Shown: positions 1 to 11,787, counted from the first letter of the stretch. The stretch: 64,000 nucleotides of DNA from Lumbricus rubellus (GCA_945859605.1 OX243817.1:20972718-21036717); one strand, 5' to 3'. Program-made: numbers and translations. Notes: a model not told the origin generated them from the letters alone.

Positions 1-633
1 TTAATACATGCAACATACCTTATCGGTCGAAATGCCACCCTTCGGCCTACTCATGCTATGTATTGTATAGTCTGTCCTGCACATTTTCTGTCTGCCTTCA
101 CGGAGATCTATTACGCAGTGGCTTACACTGTACATCGTTGTCGAGCAGCTTGCTAAAGGTGCTAAATAAATATTTATACACATTACAGGAGTACACGATG
201 GTTTCTGGAGGGTATTATCACTTACAGAAGGATGCATTGGACGGCTGAAGCTGAGCGTGTCAAGGTTTTAGCCTACTAGTCGCGCAGGTTGATGCTAATG
301 GCTCTTAACGTGAATGGAGAGATGGAAGTGCTTTGCTATGGAGTGGATCGAGTGTTGACGACAGAGTGGAGTCCAAGGAGGGAGGGAGGCTCGAGGGTCT
401 GATTGGACTAAGGGGAGAGCGGAGAGAGGAGTAGGTACACTAGGCAGGCAGCTGTGGTACCCGGCTAAAGCATGGAGCAGAAACCGATTCGAAGTGTCAT
501 TGACTGAACCTTTTTACGGTATCAGCTGTACGGGTTCAGTCAAAGTAAAACACTTTAGGAAGCGATAGACAACGTGCGTATACTCGTATAGTACCTGCAG
601 TACCTTGAAGTACCTACAGTCTATTATAGTGTA
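1..633. other. intergenic, no gene seen
   Basis: Open frames here are short (under 80 codons), overlap on both strands and show no recognisable domain. I see no RNA gene or repeat with defined ends. Confidence 0.5.
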
Positions 634-636
634 CAC

Positions 637-857
637 GAAACGAAAGGAAACAGAGGATGAGGAGGAAGAGGAGAAGGAGAATGCGAAAAAATGCGAAAAA
701 AAGAATGGAAAGAAGAAGAAGAAGAAGATGATGAAGAAAAAGAAAGAAGAAGAAGAAGAAAAAGAAAAAAGAAGAAGAAGAAGAAGAAGAAGAAGAAGAA
801 GAAGAAGAAGAAGAAGAAGAAGAAGAAGAAGAAGAAGAAGATGAAGAGGAAGAAATA
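637..857 (+). repeat. polypurine GAA/GGA tract
   Basis: About 220 bp are almost purely A and G on the + strand, ending in roughly 70 bp of uninterrupted GAA repeats. The Lys/Glu/Arg open frame across it is a by-product of the repeat. Long purine mirror repeats of this kind can form triplex DNA, but that is inference here. Confidence 0.9.
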
Positions 858-1210
858 AATTGTAGTTGGAAAAGTTTGAATTACGTTTACAAAGACAATG
901 GAGAAAATAGCATTCCTGAAATTTGTCTTCTATCGCGAATGATAAAAGAAACCTTTGCTTGTTTTGCCAGCGACCTAATAATTGACTAATAGCCTTGTCG
1001 CTGATTTACTGTTGGTTTCCACTCTGTCTCTTTCTCTATCTTGTAAACATTTGAACAAGGCTACAGCCGAGTTTTGGGACATCCACTAGGTCTACAACAA
1101 CCATGAGCTAGTTATAAGATGAGGCCTACGTTTATTGCAGCCTATAGTCCATATATTTTATGTACAAGATACACACGCACATATTATATACACATATATA
1201 CACGTATTAT

Positions 1211-1464
1211 CATAGGCGTACGGGAGTTTTCAGCAGTGGGGGGGGGGGGCAAAGATTGAACTTCTGCCCGAAAAACACATCCGTCAAAAAGTTAGTCGTT
1301 CGCGTCCGTGTTTGCCCGAAAAACCTGACTTGCCCAAAAGTTGACGACTTTTTTTTTTTTTTAAGTCGTTCGGGGTTTTTTGCCCGAAAAAATCACCAAA
1401 CTTGCCCGAATTTGGGGGGGGGGGGGGAATTGCCCCCCCTGCACCCCCGCCTCGTACGCCTATG
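1211..1464. mobile_element. 254-bp non-autonomous TIR element, 8-bp TSD
   Basis: The ends are inverted repeats (CATAGGCGTACG on the left, its reverse complement on the right). They are flanked by a perfect 8-bp direct repeat, CGTATTAT, at 1203-1210 and 1465-1472. The inside is non-coding, with long G and C runs and repeated TTGCCCGAA-like words. An 8-bp target duplication fits the hAT-type cut-and-paste group. The terminal bases are not classic hAT, so the superfamily is left open. Confidence 0.8.
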
Positions 1465-1507
1465 CGTATTATGCACGTATATAGTATATGTAATATGCAA
1501 TATCATA

Positions 1508-2130
1508 TACAGGGTGGTCCAAAATAAACCGCACAATGATAAATTGATAGTAGGCCTACTTTATTCAGAAAAATTCAAATATTTTTTATAACCGTGAAAA
1601 TTCACAAAAACACAGCAGTTATTTTTACTGTAACATTACATGGATGGATTTCGTTACATAAAATGTTCAATGTGTCCTCCTTGCTGCTCGACCACGCATT
1701 GAAGCCGACGACCCCATTGATCAATTGCGCGGTCAATGAAACGCTGTGACAGATGGTCCACTCTGTGACGATTGTTTCTTTCAGCTGATCCACTGTGGTG
1801 AAACTTCTACGACGGTATACCATCTGTTGAAGGGCGCCCCAAACAGCGTAGTCGACTGGATTCAAGTCCGGGCTGTTTGGGGGCCACATGTCAGGCTCAT
1901 TGAAAGAAATGTTGTCACGTCGCAGATACTCCATAGTGTTCTTGGCGGTGTGTGATGGAGCGCCGTCCTGCTGTAGGGTCCAAGTGTGGTGTTGGCATAT
2001 TGCACTGATGTCAGGTAAAAGACCATAAGAGAAAATATATAAATAAGTAAGAAAAATGGCATTAAACAATGAATTGTTATACATTATATCAAGAAAACTG
2101 TCACTGTGCGGTTTATTTTGGACCACCCTA
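1508..2130 (-). mobile_element. internally deleted mariner-like element
   Basis: Perfect 24-bp inverted repeats starting AGGGTGGTCCAAAATAAACC lie at 1511-1534 and 2106-2129. TA dinucleotides sit at both borders, with one or two degraded bases, as expected for Tc1/mariner insertion. At about 620 bp it is roughly half the usual 1.2-1.4 kb. The coding part keeps only the C-terminal half of the transposase, so it is a deletion derivative that would need enzyme from elsewhere to move. Confidence 0.85.
1629..2015 (-). pseudogene. mariner-like transposase C-terminal remnant, DD37D type
   Basis: The minus-strand frame contains the second catalytic aspartate in QQDGAPSHTA and the third in NSPDLNPVDYAVWG, with 37 residues between them. 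That spacing is the DD37D signature of maT-like members of the Tc1/mariner superfamily. The DNA-binding domain and first aspartate are missing. The longer open frame continues into the terminal repeat and flank, which is not real protein. Family placement rests on the spacing and the WPPNSPDLNP block only. Confidence 0.75.
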
Positions 2131-3396
2131 TGCACAATGTGCGAATGGCCCGAATAAAAATACGTATACGCTACAGCATTCACGTCGTACAGCTCCTAGT
2201 TTTTGACACCTGGGTAATCGTAGACCTACATATGTCGCGTTCTACTTACTATGATCATCATCATCAGCAGCAGCAGCAGCATCATAATCGTCAACAGCAG
2301 CAGCAATTTGACGATAAATAAAAGCGCAAGAAAAAAATCTCCCACAATTATTATTGTCCTCGGTCGTTAATTTTGTCAAGTTCAGTGATTATAATTACCT
2401 TAGTGTTAGTTCAAGTGCTGTTAGGTAATCATTCATAATATTATACAACGTGCATTAAATATGTACTGGAATCATACATAGGCCTATCTACTTGCTGTCG
2501 ACATCTCAAATAGCGCAAAGTGGGGCAGCGCTGGACAACGTTGCCCAATATGTGTTTGTTTGTGTGTGCGCTGGTTAGGATGTATATACATGCAGCCTAC
2601 CATTGGCACGTTTTAAAGGCCTATTGCCTGTAGCCTACTACTAATAGTTTCAAACGTGTTGGTATATAAGTTTACATGATATGTGGAAACATGGACAACA
2701 AAACACATGAATGCAAAAGCGATTAGTTCTACGTGTGAATATTATTTATTGTTGGCCTAGCCTAGGCCCTATATCTCTAAAAGAGAGTTCACCAACTCCA
2801 CCCCTTTTTCGTACTCTCTCCTTTCTTCGTCTATGGCGGTGACTGGGTTTTGCGAAACAGTTTAGAATGTGAACTGCAAATGCAGTCTGTTGTACAGTGT
2901 AATTATGTACATGTAAATCGTGCAAAAAATTGGGGATATACATGTAGGTTTAAATACAGGCGTAGCCTACATATACTGTGCCTGAATTAATCGAGGACTT
3001 TAAAAAATTAACTAAACCTAACCGAGAAATAGTGTTGAGGTCATAGGCCTGTTAACTATGCTTCCAAAAGTCAGGGCTGTTTTTGAGGGATTATTAGAAC
3101 TGCCCAACTCCTTCTTTCCTTTCCCATCCTCCATGGTAAATAACTTCCATTTGGAGGACAATGACCTTGTTTGCTAGTTTTAACTGTATACAGCAGTGCT
3201 TCTACAACTGCACAAATCCATTTAGAACTGCACATTTTTTATATAACGCACGCTAAAAAAGCCCTGCTAAAAGCAAAGGTCAACCTGCCGACGTAATTTA
3301 AGGCCTACAATTATTTCCAAAACACCCAACAACGGATCATAATAACAGTAGCCTACATGTATGGCTTTGTCGAACGGGTCGTGTTCAGCCTGTACC
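2131..3396. other. intergenic, with CAG/CAA short repeat
   Basis: There is a small CAT/CAG/CAA tract at about 2250-2320 and several TAGGCCTA-type palindromes. No open frame with recognisable features was found. Confidence 0.5.
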
Positions 3397-3404
3397 GTGT
3401 AACA

Positions 3405-3743
3405 CAGCGGTTCCCAACCCCTTGGCCCGCGGGCCAAAAGTGGCCCGCCAGACCTCAAAAACGGCCTTCATCTCTCGAAGAATTAACAAAATATATGAAA
3501 AAATTGACAATTTTGTCAGGATATAAGACATAATTATTTTATACTACAAATTATTTTATTTTGACATCTATAAATAACATCAAACACTCTATTTTGAATC
3601 AAATATAACAATTTTATATGCTTTTAGTTAAGTAAATTTTAGCATTGTGGCCCCCTAATGTTATTTAACTATAAAAAAGTGGCCCGCTTGTTCTCCAACT
3701 TAGAAAAAGTGGCTCCAAGGTCCAAAAAGGTTGGGAACCACTG
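3405..3743. mobile_element. 339-bp hAT-like miniature element
   Basis: The ends CAGCGGTTCCCAACC and GGTTGGGAACCACTG form a 15-bp inverted repeat beginning CAG, as in hAT transposons. The flanking 8-bp direct repeats are perfect: GTGTAACA at 3397-3404 and 3744-3751. The subterminal words GTGGCCCGC recur at both ends. There is no coding capacity, so it is a non-autonomous copy. Confidence 0.92.
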
Positions 3744-3751
3744 GTGTAACA

Positions 3752-5394
3752 TGATCGCTCTTTAAAGCAGACCAACTTATGCGTATACCTCCCTGTAGAA
3801 CTGCGACCACATAGAAATAAACTAATCACCTGAACATGTTTTTTTAATTCAATGCGCCTGTTTACTGATGGGGTTAGCAGCTAAAAATATCGAGTCGCAC
3901 GTTTATAAAGCTGTGACTAATAATTTACCATGCTATATAATAGCCTAATAGACCACCAACCATAGGCCTACATGTGGGGCATGTAGGCTATTCGCAAAAT
4001 TAATGATAACCTGGAACTATTTAAATTGCATGCATGTTGTAGGCCAAGAACTATTTGTGACAGAACTCCACCACTGGTGGTAAGTAGGCTACTGCATGGT
4101 CGTACTTTGTCAGTGCCAGTTCCAAGCCTGGAGAAAGGAAGAGGGCGGCACTGATCATCCTTGATAGGCTATGACACAGTGTCGTTGTTGAACAGCAGCT
4201 GGCAAGTTTTTTGTCGTTTTAGATTTTAGAAAGTTGCGAAAGTCTAATAATTCGTCAAAACTCCACAAATGCATGCAGCTAAAGACTTGCAAGACTGTAA
4301 ACCTAACGAATATATACCTAAAGCAGTTCGCTGTGCATAAAGCCTACTTCTCATTGATCTTATCTACATGTAATCGCCATCTGATTTGAAATAATTGTTA
4401 AAGTGCTACTTAGAAGTTACACGCAAGGTGACACCAAAATGGTCAGGTGAGAGAAATACAGTACTCTGTGAGTTTGCAGAGTAGTTAGTGTTGAGAAGGG
4501 TGGAGAGAACTAATGACCTTTAACAATCCTAAACCCAAATGAAGCATGACGCATTGTTATACAGAGCTCTGCACCGGAAGCGCCGCGCCGCCGCCGCCGA
4601 CAATTCGTCACTCTCAAGTCGGCGCATAGCTCTGGGTCACCAATAGCGTTCATTTCATGAAGTAATACGCATACAAGTAATAAGCATACCGTCCAGCAAG
4701 TCCGAAATTTATCGTGTTGTATAGGCTACATAGCATTTGAACAAAGAAATGTCAGTAGTAGATGATTTATCTAACGCTGTCACAATAGGCCTAATGCACA
4801 AGGCTGGTACCGTATACAGTAAGATGCCCCGCATTGTGTCGCCGCAGGTAAGCTGCAACTGACCAGCAGCAGCTGCTATGGGAATGCTAACCATTATGCT
4901 ATGCTAACCATAATATGGGTGCATACATGTATACGGTGACATGCTAATGTAACAGCGTGGACACTTACTTGTTTTCAGTTGAATTCTCGCTCAATCTCAA
5001 GTCTGGTCAAGGCACGCACTAACAAGCATGGGCCTATGCATGCATGCTATCGTAGGATTACGTATACAATGTTATGTGCATATAGGCCTACAAAAGCACG
5101 CACGTAATGTGCTACTCACGTGGCTGTATACATTGTGTATACCAACATAAACTTACCGATATAAATACAAATATTTCACATAGGCATAGCTAGAGACATG
5201 TGTGGCAACGTGTTGGTTCGCTTCAATCTTCGCGTGCAGCAGCATAACTAACCTCTCGCACTGTAGGCCTGTAACGTTCACGCGTAAAATCTGCACCTTG
5301 AGCGAGCAGCAGGTCTATGCATATTATATCTAGCATTTCAGAAGTCAACCATGCAGCCAATATAATAACGTTCAGAGAGGTCTAAATTGCGGAC

Positions 5395-5397
<3 letters not shown>
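3752..5397. other. intergenic, nothing recognised
   Basis: There is a short GC-rich spot at about 4575-4605 (CGCCGCGCCGCCGCCGCCG) and scattered GGCCTA words. No supported gene was found. Confidence 0.5.
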
Positions 5398-5428
<31 letters not shown>

Positions 5429-5739
5429 TGTGGTCCATGTGACAATGGTAAAAAATCATCTTTAGCAGAACTTTGCTCCACAAGTCTAAATCTGTTCTAC
5501 CTCTTCTAAGTAAGATTTGTACCAAATTTGAAGCTTATTGGAGCACGTTTAGAGGTAGCTTAAATCCTTACAATTTCCTCATAATGATTGTTTATTGAAA
5601 GTTATTACATTGCTATCTAACACTCAGAAAAAATCATTATTAGAACTGCTTACTTACATAATGTTGAACTGTTGGGTTACACTGGTGTTTAGAAATACCA
5701 ATACGTCATTATTAACTACTCCTTGGCGTTCTGATTTCG

Positions 5740-7480
5740 TTGACTTCCTGCTCCTCTGATTCTGATGACGAGTTCCAAGCTCGTCATACTAGCCTGAAAT
5801 CCCAACCAAAGCGCGCAAAGTTCAATATCCATACAGATCCTAATGTCACTGCTGCTCTGGACCGAGTCAATGTACCAGACCGAAGTGCCACATATATTCT
5901 TGGTGCAGTTGCACAAGCTCTTGGTCATAATGTCAATACGATGAGTTTGTCAAGAAGTTCCATCCGACGATCACGTTGCAAGAACCGTGAAGAGGAGAGT
6001 GAAGTCATGAACAGGGCGGTCATTGGCAATGTGCCGCTGTTCCTGCACTGGGATGGTAAACTTCTGCCTGACATTACTGGCAAGAAAGAAACAGTCGACA
6101 GAATTGCAGTACTTGTCACAGGTGACGGGGAAAGAGATTTTGCTGGGAGTTTCAAAAATTGGTCGTGGAACTGGTAAAGAACAAGCAAAAGCCTGCCTGA
6201 GCACACTGGATGAGTGGGGTCTTCAGAATCGAGTTCATGCATGGATTAGTGTTTGATATATACCACTGCCAGCAATACTGGTCTCAAGAACGCACTTTTA
6301 TTGAGAATGCACCTGAATAAGAATTAGTGTGTTTGTTTGTATTTTGTTTGTATGTGCACTTGTTATAGCGCCCCTTCAAGCTAGTGTGAGTGGCTTGCCA
6401 CCATCATGTCATGGAACTTGCACTTGCTGCTGTTTTCGGATCGCTTTTTGGACCGACTGGAGGACCATGCGTTGCTGTGTTCAAGAGGTTTCAGCAAAGC
6501 TGGCCCAACATTGACAAGGCGATATTTGAAGTGACATATTCACTGCACACACTTCTGCTCTTCGAGAAGAAATGGTAAAATTCTGCAAGGCAGCGCTGGA
6601 AGGATCACATTAAAGAGATGACTATATATATATACGAGGAATTCTAGAAACTCAGCTTGATTTTTCTGGGTGGTGAAAATGGGTCAAGGGTCTCGTTTCG
6701 GGCGCCTGGAGCTTTCCATCACGCGCGTTGGATGGCAAAAGCCATCTATAGCCTTAAAATATTTCTTTTCCAACAGCAGTTCTCTCTAACTGCCAAAGAG
6801 AAGCGCAGTGTAAAGGAGATGGCATGTGCACTGTGTGTGAGTCACGTCTATGTTCGATTCTGGCATGAGGCTCCTCTGCCTATTAGAGCGCCGCTTAATG
6901 ACATAGGCCTACTACTTCTTGAGGAGCTCAATAAATATCCAAATGTAACAGTGGCAAAGGCGGCCTCGACTGCACTTAGCAGGCATCTTTGGTACTTTTC
7001 TGAAATTTTGGTTGGCCTGTCATTGTTTTACAACAGAATAGGAGCGGATGTGAAAACACTGATGGTGACAAACCTCCGCCTTCCATAATCCATCAGTTCC
7101 GTGAAACGCCTCGACCATCCACCAGAACCCCTCAGCTCTCTTGGCCTTGCATCTTGCTTCACAGAGAGAACTCCTGTCATCTTTGACGCTCCGCACTTTA
7201 ATGGAAAACATAAGGCCCAAGGCTTTCTGGCAAAGGATCCTAAGAAATGGCACTATGATACCTCGTACCAGGATGTCTGGACGGCAGCTTCGGTCATGAC
7301 AGTTGTGAACGACTCTGCTGAGCATACCATTGCTTTGATGTAGCGGTACAATTCATCACTGACAAAGAATGAAGAACAGAAGCAGTTCCTTCTTCGGCTC
7401 GTGAAACGGCACAGGAAGATCTATCCATCTTCTTCCAAGGCCACATTGGTGAAGATGACAGAGGATAGTCAAGGTCACTG
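5740..7480 (+). pseudogene. decayed DNA-transposon protein with HWDGK and TTASNTG motifs
   Basis: Homologous blocks run in order but in shifting frames. FLHWDGKLLPDITGKKETVDR lies at 6040-6105; LGVSKIGRGTGKEQAKA and LDEWGLQNRVH at 6140-6235; TTASNTGLKN at about 6263-6290, one frame off. The HHVMELALAAVFGSLFGP block follows at 6400-6455, FKRFQQSWPNID at 6478-6515, and FRAPGAFHHARWMAKAIYSL at 6695-6755. The region ends with SSLTKNEEQKQFLLRLV. I recognise this as a protein found in many copies in invertebrate genomes and associated with transposons, but I cannot name the superfamily with confidence. The Asp-containing HWDGK and CxHH-like blocks suggest an RNase H-fold transposase. Several frameshifts, stops and a SINE insertion make it non-functional. 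Confidence 0.7.
6329..6381 (-). repeat. truncated SINE 3' end nested in a transposon
   Basis: The text TTTGTATGTGCACTTGTTAT followed by AGCGCCCCTTCAAGCT matches the 3' tail of the SINE family at 15991-16208 and elsewhere, in the same orientation. It interrupts the transposase block just before the HHVMEL motif, so the insertion is younger than the host transposon. Confidence 0.8.
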
Positions 7481-7774
7481 AAGGTGCTATCAAAGAATAG
7501 CTGTGTGTGCACATAGAAACATTGGACATTTTGAAATCTTCATTTATTTTTATTTGCAACAATTGCACGTTTTTATTCAACTCAAATTCAAGCTTACATT
7601 CTTCAACGCAGAACACTGATTTTATGCTAAAATGGTGAAAAAACATCGACCTTAAGCTACCTCTAAATATTTATCGATCGCTCTAAAATTTGGTAGATGT
7701 GATACTGACTTGCCATAGAACAAAACTGGGGTTGTGGAGCCCAACTCTGAGAAAGTTTTTGTTTTTGGACCACA

Positions 7775-7809
<35 letters not shown>

Positions 7810-7813
<4 letters not shown>

Positions 7814-9519
7814 GTGGTCCAAAATGACAAAAGTCTGAAAATTGATTTGGTTCACATATCTTCTTGTTCCACTCAGTTCAGTGAGTATCTGGACCAATTT
7901 TTGTGTCACTTAAGGGATATCTAGAGGCGGCTCAATTTTGAACGATAAATATTGTTTCTTCGAAATTTCGTCATAATGTAAGTATATTCGCATTTATGAC
8001 CAAAAAGTCTTTTGAAACAAAACCGACAGGAAATCACTGTTCAGTGCTAACTGTTTAGTAAGTTTCTAGGTACTGAGAACAACATTAACACAAGTCTTTA
8101 TTGATATGTTCCTCTTCAGAGTCTTTTATGGCTCTGTAATGGCTTCACAAAATGTATTGTCTTGATTCTTGACTCTTGCTACAGAAAGGTGGAATATCTG
8201 TATGGGTATCTTTCGCTGCGCAGTAGACCTAATTAATTACTTTAATCTGCCTGGCTTTGTCTCTCAATACTAGATAAATTGAATGCAACTGCCATTGAAG
8301 TCTGGTGTCATCGAGAAGAAAGCTTAAGCCATCTCTGCCAGCCACATGATGAGTCATGATCTTCGACTTGTCACATAAATTATGATTCCAGTGGATTTCC
8401 AAAGTTCAACATTTTGCATTCAATCCTGTTTGATGCTATATTCTTTTCAGAACATTTGAGATTTTTTAATCCAAAGTGGTATTTACATTAATTCACATAT
8501 CAATGCGGGGTCAAAGAGACCAGGCTAATCAATTGCTTGGAAAAACACAAGGGATGTCTCTTGAAAGCTGTTGTGGCATCTTTCTGCACAATAACGTTGC
8601 AGCTATTAAGTTTTGACTAGTTCAACAGTGTTGAGTAATAGTTTGGAGCTTTCTCTCCTTTAAGCAAACTTCATGACCATATACTCCATAGACAAGAGAA
8701 ACAAAAAGGACGACATTAGAATCTGATCTGTTAAAACTTTTTCACCCCAAATGCGGAGAGTCATTTGATTTTTGAGGATTTTGCAAGAAGTTGATGATCC
8801 ACCTTGCATGGTGTACTGCCCCAGAAGCTGGAAACGAAATTGCACTCCTTCTCTCAAACACCTATCAAGAAGGATGGCACGCGATAATTGCAGAAGCTCG
8901 CCGTAATCTTCACGTTGGTGTTGGTTTTTTTATAGAAATCGTTTTGGTCCATTCGTAATTCCGAGGGTTGTGGGAGTTAAAAAACACTGGATTTCACAGA
9001 TGGGAGCATACGGCGGTGGCTCCTCATTGAGTGTCTGTTAGATAAGAGTAAAACTGTACATGTGCAAGTCTTTAAGCCCGTGTGTGAGGCTGCAGTATCA
9101 AATGCAAGGCCATAATACATTATATCCTCTGCTTCGCCTCCGATCATTCAACATTTGAAGACCAGCATTAACTTGATGCTTTAAATTCTCTAATAAACTT
9201 GGAAACTACAATAAACTTGTCTCTCAGCTCCAGAAACACTTTCAGAATGGTCTGGATAAATTCTAGATAACATTTGCCATCGCAGTGCTAAAGGAGAGGT
9301 ACCTCGGCTGAATACAATTCCTGCTCAGCTGCAGCCTTAGCTTGCGTGTGGCAGTTCTAATGACAGAAAAAATGTTCAAGTTTGAGCCATCTCTAAATAT
9401 CATTGAATCGTTTTAATTTTTGGCATGTAAGCTACCCTGGTGTATAGGAACAAGGACAACTGTGACCCAATTTGATATTTGAAATTTTATTTTTTCACAT
9501 GGTAATTTGGACCACTCTA
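7810..9519. mobile_element. 1.71-kb TIR element with TTAGAGTGGTCC ends
   Basis: The ends TTAGAGTGGTCC and GGACCACTCTAA are inverted and again sit in (TA)n. They differ by one base from those of the element just upstream, and the two share the TA tract at 7778-7810. The interior has only short broken frames on both strands. None of the HWDGK or TTASNTG blocks could be read, so it is either a non-autonomous relative or a strongly decayed one. Confidence 0.75.
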
Positions 9520-9606
9520 ATATATATATATATGGTGGACATAAGAAGTCCGCTGAGTAGGCTAAAATGACGATGTCGATCATAGATTTGCATTTAATTC
9601 CAAAAG

Positions 9607-10058
9607 AGAAAGAAGAAGATTAAGGAAAATAAAAATAGGAAGAAGAAGAAAAAGAAGAAGGAGGAGGAGGAGGAGGAGGAGGAGGAGGAGGAGGAGGAGG
9701 AGGAGGAGGAGGAGGAGGAGGAGGAGGAGGAGGAGGAGGGGACTAAGAAGGAGGAGAAGAAGAAGAAGAAGAAGAAGAAGAAGAAGAAGAAAAAAGAAGA
9801 GGAGGAGGAGGAGGATGAAGAAGAAGAAGAAGAAGAAGAAGGAGAAGGAGGAGGAGGAGGAGGAGGAGAGGAGGAGGAGGATGATTAAGAGATGAAAAAG
9901 GAGAATAAGAAAAGAAGAAGAAGAAGATTGAGGATGAGGAGGAGGAGGAGGAGGAGGAGGAGGGGGAAAGAGGAGAAGAAGAAGAAGACGAAGAAGAAAA
10001 AAAGAAGGAGGAGGAGGAAGAAAGAGGGGAGGAGGAGGAGGAGTAAGAGGAAGAGAAC
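9607..10058 (+). repeat. 450-bp polypurine GGA/GAA block
   Basis: This is an almost uninterrupted A/G strand made of GGA, GAA and mixed units, with only a few pyrimidines. Arg/Lys/Glu-rich open frames in it are artefacts of the repeat. It follows the right end of the preceding TIR element by about 90 bp. Confidence 0.92.
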
Positions 10059-10151
10059 GAACGCTATTCCGTCAGTGTATTCTTATGGGCCTGAACATCA
10101 GCGACTTAAAAGAAAATCCGGACCCTTCTATTTCCATCAACCAGTTTATCT

Positions 10152-10200
10152 GCACACACACACACACACACGCACGCGCGCGCGCGCACACACGCACGTA
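10152..10200. repeat. CA / CG dinucleotide tract
   Basis: CA repeats pass into a short CGCGCGCG core and back to CACACGCACG. Alternating purine-pyrimidine runs of this kind can adopt Z-DNA; that is a property of the class and was not shown here. Confidence 0.85.
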
Positions 10201-10406
10201 CATAGACCCTATACCGCCAATACCGGTGCAGCAAATTCCTGTCCGCAGGTAAGTTCGATTGTTGATCAAAACCTTAGCCACAGCTTAGCTTCTCCGATCA
10301 CATCACCGCTCTCTCGATCCGCTCTTGCTTCACGCATAGGCTACTAGCTTACGTACGTGATCTTCGCAGAATCCGCCATATTACTCGACTTCAAAGTTGT
10401 AGCCTA

Positions 10407-11752
10407 TAATTGCTGTGTAGCTTATGCTGTAACGCTCCCATAGCCAACACAGCTTCGCATTTGAAACGTTCCGTTATTTTCGATATCTTAAATATTCGGA
10501 ATTTAAAACGAATTTACAGGTTAGAAATTGTATCATATTTAATATCGAACGTCAAAAGGTAAGATTCGTAGTCAGGTCTCGTTTTCAATCCACACCTTCT
10601 GTTTGTGATAATCTATTGTCAATTTTCGTGCGTCTAGCTTTCGTATGGAAAACCGAAAGGCTCAAAATAAGCCACATTAATTAAGCGCTGTCTTCATTGC
10701 GATCGGGGAAAAGCTTCATCCATGGATCTATAATACATTTAGAATCTTTTGGGCCCAGTTGGTTAGGTTTCCTCAGATGTCTAAAATTCAGGGTCTGTAT
10801 ACATTATCCATTTCTCTCAGGCCCATTAAATTTTGTTCATGCGAGGGCTCAAGAGAGTCAAGACACATAATAGGCTATTATAAGTAAGTAAGTAGGAATA
10901 TTATGCGCATATTTTAGATGGTTTCCCCTTTTATTGTAGTTCCAAGGAATCAGGTCCCTATATAGTCTACTTTACCCTACAGCGAACTTTAGCCATGGCT
11001 AAAACCTACATGACATGTAGGCTGTAGCCTTGCAGGAAGCATATACATGTATAGGCCTAGGCCTATATCTGCAGATAATAATTGCTGTGTAGCTTATGCT
11101 GTAACGCTCCCATAGCCAACACAGCTTCGCATTTGAAACGTTCCGTTATTTTCGATATCTTAAATATTCGGAATTTAAAACGAATTTACAGGTTAGAAAT
11201 TGTATCATATTTAATATCGAACGTCAAAAGGTAAGATTCGTAGTCAGGTCTCGTTTTCAATCCACACCTTCTGTTTGTGATAATCTATTGTCAATTTTCG
11301 TGCGTCTAGCTTTCGTATGGAAAACCGAAAGGCTCAAAATAAGCCACATTAATTAAGCGCTGTCTTCATTGCGATCGGGGAAAAGCTTCATCCATGGATC
11401 TATAATACATTTAGAATCTTTTGGGCCCAGTTGGTTAGGTTTCCTCAGATGTCTAAAATTCAGGGTCTGTATACATTATCCATTTCTCTCAGGCCCATTA
11501 AATTTTGTTCATGCGAGGGCTCAAGAGAGTCAAGACACATAATAGGCTATTATAAGTAAGTAAGTAGGAATATTATGCGCATATTTTAGATGGTTTCCCC
11601 TTTTATTGTAGTTCCAAGGAATCAGGTCCCTATATAGTCTACTTTACCCTACAGCGAACTTTAGCCATGGCTAAAACCTACATGACATGTAGGCTGTAGC
11701 CTTGCAGGAAGCATATATACATGTATAGGCCTAGGCCTATATCTGCAGATAA
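10407..11752. repeat. two near-identical 672-bp tandem copies
   Basis: The segment beginning TAATTGCTGTGTAGCTTATG at 10407 repeats at 11079, an offset of 672 bp. By eye the copies match throughout, apart from a 2-bp AT insertion in copy 2 (CATATACATG against CATATATACATG). Copy 2 ends at about 11752 beside the ATG array. The junction shares the word ATAATAAT, consistent with slippage or unequal exchange. A collapsed or mis-joined haplotype in the assembly would look the same. Confidence 0.93.
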
Positions 11753-11787
11753 TAATAGGCCTATGCAATCGCTACGTCGAGATGTTT

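Larger units (their letters stand above)
5426..7777 (+). mobile_element. 2.35-kb TIR DNA transposon with TTAGTGTGGTCC ends
   Basis: It begins TTAGTGTGGTCC after a (TA)n tract and ends GGACCACACTAA before another (TA)n tract. The termini are therefore inverted and the insertion lies in TA-rich DNA; the tract makes the target duplication length unreadable. It carries a decayed transposase-like gene (5740-7480) and a SINE tail inserted inside it (6329-6381). Its neighbour at 7810-9519 has nearly the same ends. Confidence 0.82.

Noticed and set aside
605..844. Lys/Arg/Glu-rich frame, and a similar one at 9892-10347
   Set aside because: Produced by polypurine repeats; no conserved sequence around them.
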